DNA from: a virus
Virus record (IMG/VR): IMGVR_UViG_3300035196_000195
Span: 1-35,057 of that record
Length of the DNA stretch: 35,057 nucleotides
Reading direction: 5' to 3' (one strand)
In this document: in pieces, positions 28,353 through 35,057 of the stretch
Numbering within the stretch: position 1 is the first letter of the stretch
Layout of the letters: each line of letters begins with the position of its first letter
Notes under the pieces: generated by a model
Told to the model about the DNA's origin: nothing
Seen by the model: the letters and a program-made list of their open reading frames with translations, nothing else
Database searches by the model: none
Translations under genes and position numbers: made by a program

Positions 28353-29639
28353 ATGGTTCTAACAGAACACCAAGACGACGTTAAAAAGGTAGGACTGATA
28401 TTACTTGAAGTCCATAAAAGACTATTAATTAAAGGGAGTGCTGGAGTAGGGAAAACTACACTAGCACAAACATTAATTCCTATGCTACTTAAAGGGAAGA
28501 AAATTAGTGTGTCTGCCCCAACACACAAAGCTCTTGCAGTATTAAGACTGAAGATTGATGAACACGAACTCATTGAGTTTAGGACTCTTCAATCTATACT
28601 TAAACTAAAGAGAAAGATTAATCCTAAGACAGGAGAGATAGATTTTAAGCCTGACTTTCATCCTAGTTATCCTCCATTAAAAGGAATGAGTTGTATTATC
28701 ATTGATGAAGCATCAATGGTAAGTGCGAATTTACTTCTATGGTTGGAAGAGTATGCTACTCTTGCAGGATGTAAAATTCTTTTCTTAGGAGATGATAAAC
28801 AAATCAATCCTATAAAAGAGTTAGATTCTCCAGTATTTTTAGCTGGTTATCCAACAGTAGAGTTGACTGAAATTATTAGACAAGCAAAGGGTAGTTCTAT
28901 CATTAGCTTGAGTAGGAACTTAGACTTACTTGATAGTAACATTGATGCTGTAGATGAGAATATGAATGGTTATCTCTTCAGTAATGATAGAGAAAAAGTT
29001 ATTGAATCTCTGGCAGCAGTTAATGGAACTGATGAAATTAAGTACTTGGCTTGGACAAACAAAGAAGTTGATGCAATCAATAGAGATGTGAGAAAAGCCA
29101 TTTATACTGACCCAAATAAGGTAGAGATTGGAGAGAGTTTAGTGTTTAATGCTCCTTATAGAGATACTCATTATACTAATGGTGAGATAAAAGTGAACAC
29201 TTTAGAAATAAAAACCATATCTTTAAAGTACCTCACCAGAAATACTAAAGTGAATGTAGACGTAGGAGAGGTAGATATGAAAGTGTACTGTATTAATCCA
29301 GAGGATTTATTAGTGAAGACAGACAGGACACTTCCACCTGGAGTAATAGTAATACATGAGGATTCTGAGCAAGACTATAAGAACATAGTTAATTTCATGA
29401 AACAGCAAGCTAAAGCCTACCAACTTAAATGGGTAGACTTTTATAACTTCCAAGAAAAGTTTGCAGACTTGAACCATAATCATGCTTTGACTGTTCACAA
29501 GAGCCAAGGTTCTACCTTTCAGAAGACTATCATGAATGTTAAAGATATTAGGAAGAACCGAAACAAAGTGGAAGTCGAGAGAATATCATATACTGGTGTT
29601 ACAAGAGCTTCTGAATTATTAATTCTTTATAACACCTAA
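28353..29639 (+). CDS. SF1 DNA helicase, Dda/RecD2-like
   Basis: Start at 28353 (MVLTEHQDDVKKVG), 428 residues; upstream in-frame ATGs overlap a terminator. Motif I is LIKGSAGVGKTTLAQTL (about residue 30), motif Ia SAPTHKALAVL, motif II CIIIDEASMVSA, motif III FLGDDKQINPI, then LAWTNKEVDAINRDV, motif V/VI LTVHKSQGSTFQ and YTGVTRASELL. This is the 5'-to-3' SF1B layout of T4 Dda. It should unwind DNA at early forks and displace bound proteins. It is separated by 2 bases from the next gene. Confidence 0.88.
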   Translation: MVLTEHQDDVKKVGLILLEVHKRLLIKGSAGVGKTTLAQTLIPMLLKGKKISVSAPTHKALAVLRLKIDEHELIEFRTLQSILKLKRKINPKTGEIDFKPDFHPSYPPLKGMSCIIIDEASMVSANLLLWLEEYATLAGCKILFLGDDKQINPIKELDSPVFLAGYPTVELTEIIRQAKGSSIISLSRNLDLLDSNIDAVDENMNGYLFSNDREKVIESLAAVNGTDEIKYLAWTNKEVDAINRDVRKAIYTDPNKVEIGESLVFNAPYRDTHYTNGEIKVNTLEIKTISLKYLTRNTKVNVDVGEVDMKVYCINPEDLLVKTDRTLPPGVIVIHEDSEQDYKNIVNFMKQQAKAYQLKWVDFYNFQEKFADLNHNHALTVHKSQGSTFQKTIMNVKDIRKNRNKVEVERISYTGVTRASELLILYNT

Positions 29640-29641
29640 TC

Positions 29642-30061
29642 ATGCAAGAACAACTAGTCTCATTTAAGACAGCTAAGTTAGCTAAAGAGAAAGGGTTTAA
29701 AGAGAAGTGTATTTTTGCTTATGGAGCAGAAGAAGAGGCTTCTCAGATTGTGGATGTTAAGGACTTTACTTGTTGGTTAGACTTTAATTCTTTAGAGTCT
29801 AGTGAATATTGGAACGTATCTGCACCAACTCAATCAAGGTTACAGAAATGGCTAAGAGATCATCGTAATATGCATATTGATATTATGGTCAGTAGAGTAA
29901 ACTATAGAAGTGATGTTGAATTCCACTACTCTCTTTCAGAGCATGGTAAAGGGTATTCTAAACAACATAGTTATAGGTCAGAATTTACAGGAACTTATGA
30001 AGAAGCTTTGGAAGTAGTATTAAAAGAAGCTTTAAGAATTATTAGAATAAGCATAGAGTAA
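29642..30061 (+). CDS. Conserved small phage protein
   Basis: The 139-residue product opens VSFKTAKLAKEKGFKEKC and has APTQSRLQKWLRDHRNMHIDIM and TYEEALEVVLKEALRII, the wording of a small protein common in Bacteroidota phages (sometimes duplicated). It is soluble and has no catalytic motif. Function is unknown. It follows the helicase by 2 bases. Confidence 0.75.
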   Translation: MQEQLVSFKTAKLAKEKGFKEKCIFAYGAEEEASQIVDVKDFTCWLDFNSLESSEYWNVSAPTQSRLQKWLRDHRNMHIDIMVSRVNYRSDVEFHYSLSEHGKGYSKQHSYRSEFTGTYEEALEVVLKEALRIIRISIE

Positions 30062-30063
30062 CT

Positions 30064-30114
30064 ATGCACGAGTTTTTTGACAAAGTAGAAAAAGATTTAG
30101 AACATTTAAAATAA
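30064..30114 (+). CDS. Possible 16-residue leader peptide
   Basis: ATG at 30064 opens MHEFFDKVEKDLEHLK and stops at 30114, between two tightly spaced genes. It may simply be spacer; if translated it would couple the neighbours. Confidence 0.25.
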   Translation: MHEFFDKVEKDLEHLK

Positions 30115-30123
30115 CTGAAAGAC

Positions 30124-30411
30124 ATGGCACAATCACAGCAGAAGAATTATTTGACAATAGCAGGAGAAATTACAGCAATTGGACCAGAGATTCATATTCC
30201 AAGACAAGGGAGAGACCTTTACAAGAGAGTTATTACTATTGTATCACCAGATGGACAAAAGTTATTTCCTGAAGTAAGGAATAACAAGATGAAATTATTA
30301 GAAGGTGTACAAGTGGGTGACTTTGCCACAATAGAGTTTTCTTTTGAGGGAAGTGAAAAGAATGATAAGATTTATAACAACATCTTTTTGTTCAGCTTAC
30401 GTGTAGTTTAA
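30124..30411 (+). CDS. OB-fold (DUF3127-like) ssDNA-binding protein
   Basis: The 95-residue product has the strand pattern of DUF3127/OB proteins: LTIAGEITAIGPEIHIPRQG, then YKRVITIVSPDGQKLFPEVR, VGDFATIEFSFEGSE and YNNIFLFSLRVV. This is common in Bacteroidota phages beside replication genes and is thought to coat single-stranded DNA. It overlaps the next gene by one base and lies one gene upstream of the polymerase. Confidence 0.72.
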   Translation: MAQSQQKNYLTIAGEITAIGPEIHIPRQGRDLYKRVITIVSPDGQKLFPEVRNNKMKLLEGVQVGDFATIEFSFEGSEKNDKIYNNIFLFSLRVV

Positions 30412-30770
30412 TGAGACATCCTACAATATCTGGTTTTTCTTATGATAGAAGAACTCAAAGACACTATCGTCCCTTAACCTTTTGGGAAGCTGTAGACGAA
30501 TGGGATTTTTCTTCTTATAGAAGGAAGATTGAATACGGAGTAACAGTATCTTTTTTAGTTGAAGGGGATGACATTCCTTATTTTAACTTAAATGATATTG
30601 TTATGGATGAGAATCTTCTTAGTTGGAGAGTGATTGAAGTTGGAAGTACTTTTGGTAAAAAAGTAAACTACAAATTAGTAGGGAAGGGTTTATTCTCTAA
30701 ACTCCCTTGGCATTTTAAGAACTTGGAACTAATCCCCTCAGTAGGAGGAGAAGAAGAAAGGAACAATTAA
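30411..30770 (+). CDS. Hypothetical replication-region protein
   Basis: The 119-residue product (MRHPTISGFSYDRRTQRHYR...) starts basic and ends acidic, with WEAVDEWDFSSYRRKIEYGVTVSFLVEGDD and paired beta strands. It sits between the OB-fold protein and DNA polymerase, 10 bases before the latter, so a replication accessory role is likely. Not recognised. Confidence 0.6.
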   Translation: MRHPTISGFSYDRRTQRHYRPLTFWEAVDEWDFSSYRRKIEYGVTVSFLVEGDDIPYFNLNDIVMDENLLSWRVIEVGSTFGKKVNYKLVGKGLFSKLPWHFKNLELIPSVGGEEERNN

Positions 30771-30780
30771 ATTAGCGTGT

Positions 30781-32700
30781 ATGTTATATACTATATGGGA
30801 TGTGGAGGCAGATGGGTTGCTTAATGTAGCAACAAAAATTCATTGTTTATCCTACCAGACTTATAAAGATGGTATTCTGATTAAGTCTGGTAGCTTAACG
30901 ACACCTGAATCTATTGTTAGATTCTTAGCACTACAGGAAGGCTACTTAGTGGCTCATAATTCTATTCGATATGACATACCTTTAATTGAGAAATTACTAG
31001 GCTATGTTATAACATGTGATATTATTGACACACTTGGTTTGTCTTGGTATTTGTACTGTTATAGAAAGAGACATGGACTAGCTTATTGGGGAGAAGAGTT
31101 TGGAATCCCTAAACCAGTCATTGATGATTGGGAGAACTTGACTGTTGAGGAGTATATTTTCAGATGTGAAGAGGATGTAAAGATTAATGCAGAGTTGTTT
31201 CATAAACAACTGGATTACTTACACTCTATTTACTCAGGGAATATCTCAGAGATGAAGAGAATCATTGGTTACATCAACTATAAGTTAAGATGTTTAAGAG
31301 ACCAAGAAGAGGTTGGTGTATTTTTAGACCAGGAATTGTGTGATAGGACTAAACTTGACTTAGATTTTATCTATGAAGAGAAAATTGATGCTTTAAGAGC
31401 ATCAATGCCACTACACATAGCTACAGTTCTGAAAGAGAAACCTAAGAAGCCTCATAAGCAAGATGGGACACTCTCAAGCTATGGACAAAAGTGGTTTGAC
31501 CTGTTAATATTGAAAGGCTTACCTGAAGACACAGAAGTTATCTATAATTTACCTAATCCAGGTTCAACATTGCAGTTGAAGAAATGGTTATTTGAATTAG
31601 GGTGGACTCCTGCAACTCACAAAGTATCTAAGAATACTGGTGAACCTGTTCCTCAAATAAGTTTACCATTTGGGCAAGGTATTTGTCCTTCAGTACAAGC
31701 TTTTTATAAGACTGTTGAAGGTCTTGATAACTTAGAAGGACTGTATGTTGCAAAACATAGAATAGGACTTCTCAAGTCATTTAAAGAGAATGTTGATGAA
31801 GAGGGTTTTATGCAAGCTAATGCTCATGGTTTCACAAACACCATGAGATTACAACATGCTAAACCTATTGTCAACTTACCTGGAACTCATAAACCTTATG
31901 GCAAAGAGATTAGAGGGTGCTTAACTGTACCTAATGACCAGTATATAATGTGTGGTAGTGATATTTCAGGACTTGAAGATAATACTAAACAACATTATAT
32001 CTACTTCTTTGACCCAGATTATGTTACAGAGATGAGAGTGCCAGGTTTTGACCCTCATTTAGATATAGGTTTGATTGCAGAGATGCTTACTCAAGATGAT
32101 GTAGACTTTTATCAGTCTATAAAAGAAGAAAGGGAAGATGAAAATTTTGTGTGGGAGTCAAGTGCAAGTAAAGCTAGATACTATACTATTAATGAAGTTA
32201 GAAGTGATGCTAAACAGGTGAACTTTAGTGCTACTTATGGAGCAGGTGCAGCTAAGATAGCTGAAACATTACAGAAACCTTTAGCTCAAGGTAAGAAGTT
32301 ACACACTACTTACTGGGAGAGAAATAGAGGTGTAAAACAAACTGCTGATGCTTGCTTAGTTAAAACTTTTGAAGGTCAGAAATGGCTTTATAATCCTTTA
32401 TCTGGATTTTGGATGTTCCTTAAAGAAGATAAAGATAAGTTCTCTACTTTGAATCAAAGTTCAGGTGTGTACTTTTTTGATACATGGTTAAGACATGTCA
32501 GGGAAGGACTCTCTGAGAGAGGAATTAAAGTAGCAATGCAATATCATGATGAACTCATGTTTGTCTGTAAGAAGACAGATAGGAGCTTCGCAACTAAAGT
32601 TATACAAGATAGTATAGCAGCAGCTAATGCTGAATGCAATCTTAATGTAGAGCTAGGTTGTAGTATAGACTGGGGCAGCAATTATGCTGACTGCCATTAA
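30781..32700 (+). CDS. DNA polymerase, family A, with 3'-5' exonuclease
   Basis: At 639 residues it resembles T7-type replicative polymerases. Exonuclease: Exo I DVEADG with D7 and E9, Exo II AHNSIRYDIPL, Exo III CEEDVKINAELF. Polymerase: motif A CGSDISGLED (canonical D-S-LE kept, later residues divergent), motif B KQVNFSATYGAGAAKIAE, motif C MQYHDELMF (H589, D590, E591). It copies the phage genome. The family A type separates this phage from crAss-like lineages with family B enzymes. Confidence 0.93.
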   Translation: MLYTIWDVEADGLLNVATKIHCLSYQTYKDGILIKSGSLTTPESIVRFLALQEGYLVAHNSIRYDIPLIEKLLGYVITCDIIDTLGLSWYLYCYRKRHGLAYWGEEFGIPKPVIDDWENLTVEEYIFRCEEDVKINAELFHKQLDYLHSIYSGNISEMKRIIGYINYKLRCLRDQEEVGVFLDQELCDRTKLDLDFIYEEKIDALRASMPLHIATVLKEKPKKPHKQDGTLSSYGQKWFDLLILKGLPEDTEVIYNLPNPGSTLQLKKWLFELGWTPATHKVSKNTGEPVPQISLPFGQGICPSVQAFYKTVEGLDNLEGLYVAKHRIGLLKSFKENVDEEGFMQANAHGFTNTMRLQHAKPIVNLPGTHKPYGKEIRGCLTVPNDQYIMCGSDISGLEDNTKQHYIYFFDPDYVTEMRVPGFDPHLDIGLIAEMLTQDDVDFYQSIKEEREDENFVWESSASKARYYTINEVRSDAKQVNFSATYGAGAAKIAETLQKPLAQGKKLHTTYWERNRGVKQTADACLVKTFEGQKWLYNPLSGFWMFLKEDKDKFSTLNQSSGVYFFDTWLRHVREGLSERGIKVAMQYHDELMFVCKKTDRSFATKVIQDSIAAANAECNLNVELGCSIDWGSNYADCH

Positions 32701-32736
32701 TAAACAAAATTTTTTAACCCATAAAAACCCCCGATT

Positions 32737-32904
32737 ATGAATGACAAACACCGTGAAAAAGTCTCCAAAGAGAGACGAGACAACTTACATAAGATGGATA
32801 GTGATAGAAAAAGATTCGCAGTCTTAGTCTATATATTTATAGGCATCCTTATTCCACTCTTATTTGCTATCTATTTTTTAATTGAACACTTTAAATTTGA
32901 ATGA
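32737..32904 (+). CDS. Single-span membrane protein, 55 residues
   Basis: An ATG at 32737 gives a very charged N-terminus (MNDKHREKVSKERRDN) and a membrane helix FAVLVYIFIGILIPLLFAIY. Upstream is ATAAAAACCCCCG, a weak echo of the C-tract motif. Stop and next start are separated by three bases. Function unknown. Confidence 0.6.
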   Translation: MNDKHREKVSKERRDNLHKMDSDRKRFAVLVYIFIGILIPLLFAIYFLIEHFKFE

Positions 32905-32907
32905 CTT

Positions 32908-33156
32908 ATGAATGAATTAGAAAAATACCAAGCTGTCAACTTTACAAAGAGTTTAAAAGAGCTTGCAGATGTTATTTTATCTTTTGCAGATAAAGAAGGT
33001 CTTATCGAAGGAAGGATGAGTACTTTTGATGCAAAGAGAATGGCAGATAGATGTCACATGTTTGATAGTTATTTACCCAATGTCTTAACAAGAAGGTGGG
33101 GAATTAGACAACAAGCAATGATGCTTTCATTTAATCAACGTAATAAAATATCGTAA
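32908..33156 (+). CDS. Small charged protein
   Basis: The 82-residue product (MNELEKYQAVNFTKSLKELA...) is helical, with ADRCHMFDSYLPNVLTRRWG, and no membrane segment. It lies three bases from each neighbour, so it is part of the same operon. Function unknown. Confidence 0.58.
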   Translation: MNELEKYQAVNFTKSLKELADVILSFADKEGLIEGRMSTFDAKRMADRCHMFDSYLPNVLTRRWGIRQQAMMLSFNQRNKIS

Positions 33157-33159
33157 CTT

Positions 33160-33423
33160 ATGTGGCTAATATCATCAACTATTAAAGATTGTATGACTGG
33201 AGAATTAACAGATTCTTGGTGTGTACATGAAACAGAAGAGGAAGCTAAAGAATACTATGATAATCTAATGACTTATGATGATATTTACTCAGCTAATATT
33301 TCTGTTATTACACAAAGTACTGAACCACATCATGTGGAAGGATTTTGGAATGATGCCGAACTTTCTTTTTGTAAAACAACATCTTATAAACCCAGTTTTA
33401 AAATTTTATTATTATGTGGATAA
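33160..33423 (+). CDS. Tandem paralogue A, 87 residues
   Basis: The product begins MWLISSTIKDCMTGELTDSW and ends SYKPSFKILLLCG. The next gene starts MWIIAYVIIMDGTGE and ends YIKPNLKILLLC, and both keep a DD-I-A pattern in the middle (YDDIYSANI, RDDVIFASL). It is therefore one half of a recent or conserved tandem duplication. The proteins overlap by 10 bases. Function unknown. Confidence 0.62.
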   Translation: MWLISSTIKDCMTGELTDSWCVHETEEEAKEYYDNLMTYDDIYSANISVITQSTEPHHVEGFWNDAELSFCKTTSYKPSFKILLLCG

Positions 33424-33659
33424 TTGCTTACGTTATAATAATGGATGGTACTGGAGAGAATAGAAGTCAGATTACTGGCTTTGATAAATATGTTGATGCT
33501 ATGGAGCATTACATAGAAATCAAGAATAGAGATGACGTAATTTTTGCTAGTCTTAATAGAAATATGGGGACAGCAGATAAGGATGGTTATACTAATAAAC
33601 ACATCATGGCTCATTACACTTACATTAAACCTAACCTTAAAATACTTTTATTATGCTAA
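33414..33659 (+). CDS. Tandem paralogue B, 81 residues
   Basis: Paired with the gene before it by matching start (MWIIAY), middle (DDVIFASLNRN) and end (KPNLKILLLC). It starts inside the last codons of its partner and overlaps the following membrane gene by 7 bases. Sequence identity is low overall, so the duplication is old or under relaxed selection. Not recognised. Confidence 0.62.
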   Translation: MWIIAYVIIMDGTGENRSQITGFDKYVDAMEHYIEIKNRDDVIFASLNRNMGTADKDGYTNKHIMAHYTYIKPNLKILLLC

Positions 33660-33871
33660 AGGGAATGAAAAAAATTTTTACTATTATAATCTTCGGACTT
33701 ATGACTGTTCTTGGCATCTGTTGTTCTCTCCATATTTGGGGAGAGGTTAAACAAGGTCAAGTTATTTTATCATACGATACCATAATAGGAATATTTGTAT
33801 TGCCAACTGCAATACTTTTACTCGTTACTCTATGGATCGTAAGTGTAATGTGGGAGGGAGATGACGAATAA
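33653..33871 (+). CDS. Two-span membrane protein, 72 residues
   Basis: The product has two membrane helices: KIFTIIIFGLMTVLGICCSL and IIGIFVLPTAILLLVTLWIV, with a short GEVKQGQV loop and a WEGDDE tail. It overlaps both neighbours by a few bases. Similar small proteins near replication genes may recruit replication to the membrane or alter the envelope; that is inference. Confidence 0.6.
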   Translation: MLKGMKKIFTIIIFGLMTVLGICCSLHIWGEVKQGQVILSYDTIIGIFVLPTAILLLVTLWIVSVMWEGDDE

Positions 33872-35057
33872 AGATAAAACTGCAATCCAGAAGAATGTAG
33901 TATCTCAAATTGAACAACTTCATGGTAGGTTGTTACTTGCTCCTAGAGTAGGTAAGACTAAGATTGCAATCATGGCTATAAAGAAATTTAAGCCTGAGTC
34001 AATCCTATGGGTAACACCTTCTGCTAAACTATCTAAGGTTGACATACCTGAAGAGTTTGAGAAGTGGGGAGCAAAAAGATACTTGAAAAAATTGACTACT
34101 GTTACATATAGTTCTTTAAGTAAAATAAAAGGCTATTTTGAATTGATAATACTCGATGAAGAACAAGCTTTAACTGAGTTAAATTCTATTGCTTTATTTG
34201 ATAGGTTATTAGATTATGAATCTATTTTATCCATGACAGGTACACCAACAAAACATAAGAATAAGTTGGAATTGTATAAACAATTGGAATTAGAGATTTT
34301 ATATGAGATGCCTATTAATGAAGCTGTTGATATGGGAATACTTGCAAACTATGAAGTTACTGTACTTATGATTAATCCTATTAAGGAATTACTGACTAAG
34401 TATAATAGGATTCAAGCTGCAATTAATTCTAAGACTATGGCAAAGGTTGTCTTTGATGGAGAAGGGATGCTAACTTTAACTGGAGGGTTAAATGGTACTC
34501 TAGGTCTAGCAGAGAAGACTAGTAAATATGGTGGAAGATTGTTTGCTATTATTGGAGCAAGTGGAAGTTCTCTTGGGTACTTTGTAATACAAGATGATGG
34601 TACATATACTGGTAAGGTAACACTTGAAGGAGTTCTGTATAGAATTACTAAAGACAAGTTACATACTCCATATCATGCCTCATTATTGATTGGAAGGAAG
34701 CAAGCCATTGGTAATTCAGAACTTAAAGAGGTTGTAACAAAAGCTCTTATTGAAGAACTAAAAGACACTAAGAAATTGATTTTCTGTAATAGTATAGCTC
34801 AAGCTGAAGCAATTCATCCTAATGCTACTTATCACAGTAAAACAGACAACACCAAGTTATTACAATTTCAGAAAGATGAGATTGATACAATAGCTATGGT
34901 GAATACAGGAGGGACAGGTTACACTTATAAGAACCTGGATAACTTAATACTAGTGCAATGTGATTCTGATAAGAATGGTTCAACATCTCAAAAGATTTGT
35001 AGGACTCTATTAAGTCAAAAGAATTACATAGCTAAGATTTGGCTGCTTTGTATAAAG
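33861..35057 (+). CDS. SF2 DNA helicase (partial, cut by window end)
   Basis: An open frame of 399 codons runs off the right edge. Motif I is LLLAPRVGKTK (residues 24-34), motif Ia LWVTPSA, motif II LIILDEEQAL (D99, E100), motif III SMTGTPT, a domain-2 segment KKLIFCNSIAQAEAIHPN and motif V AMVNTGGTGYTYKNLDN. The start overlaps the previous stop by 11 bases. A Gly-rich stretch (about residues 200-260, GGLNGTLGLAEK and IIGASGSSLGYFVIQDDG) interrupts the usual spacing between the two domains. SNF2/UvsW-like remodelling of replication or recombination intermediates is likely. Confidence 0.82.
   Translation, partial: MTNKDKTAIQKNVVSQIEQLHGRLLLAPRVGKTKIAIMAIKKFKPESILWVTPSAKLSKVDIPEEFEKWGAKRYLKKLTTVTYSSLSKIKGYFELIILDEEQALTELNSIALFDRLLDYESILSMTGTPTKHKNKLELYKQLELEILYEMPINEAVDMGILANYEVTVLMINPIKELLTKYNRIQAAINSKTMAKVVFDGEGMLTLTGGLNGTLGLAEKTSKYGGRLFAIIGASGSSLGYFVIQDDGTYTGKVTLEGVLYRITKDKLHTPYHASLLIGRKQAIGNSELKEVVTKALIEELKDTKKLIFCNSIAQAEAIHPNATYHSKTDNTKLLQFQKDEIDTIAMVNTGGTGYTYKNLDNLILVQCDSDKNGSTSQKICRTLLSQKNYIAKIWLLCIK

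Overview
The window is part of a lytic, tailed, crAss-like phage (order Crassvirales) infecting a member of the Bacteroidota, probably a flavobacterium or relative. The phage call rests on a minus-strand late block with the hallmark crAss-like set in order: IHF-like protein, small conserved proteins, GIY-YIG-type nuclease, TerL, 802-residue portal, acidic scaffold-like protein, major capsid protein, ring-type connector and further virion proteins. The host call rests on AT-rich DNA, lack of obvious Shine-Dalgarno sites, host-type promoters of the form TTG-N20-TAnnTTTG, and a phage protein carrying what looks like a type IX secretion sorting domain. I see no integrase, repressor or attachment site.

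Layout. Bases 1-14800 (minus) are the late operon; a terminator follows the capsid gene. Bases 14800-15100 hold a divergent promoter region. Bases 15100-15660 (plus) are three overlapping small genes. Bases 15650-15890 (minus) are tRNA-His, tRNA-Met and tRNA-Tyr. Bases 16500-22600 (plus) are short accessory genes, many with single membrane segments or signal peptides, separated by intrinsic terminators. Four exact copies and one decayed copy of a 21-base C-tract motif occur between genes from 16450 to 26585, in several cases right after a terminator. Bases 22630-24800 hold the T9SS-tagged surface protein, tRNA-Arg, a GH24 lysozyme and a small membrane protein.

Bases 24798-26410 are an unusual RNA island: a structured RNA, an apparently complete tmRNA with pseudoknot and a 33-residue tag frame, one small HTH gene, and a run of tRNA-like elements. 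One of these is a tRNA-Ile(TAT) interrupted by 70 bases inside the T-stem. Another is split by about 83 bases in the D-loop. Others have abnormally short anticodon loops. Stem-closed RNAs lie between them. From 26430 to the right edge (plus) is the replication module: Dda-like SF1 helicase, OB-fold protein, family A DNA polymerase and an SF2 helicase cut by the window edge, with small membrane proteins and a tandem paralogous pair.

The picture is a genome with divergent arms: replication and host takeover rightward, virion assembly leftward. The phage supplies its own translation-support RNAs and several exported proteins likely to act at the host envelope. All functions are from reading the sequence; no searches were run.
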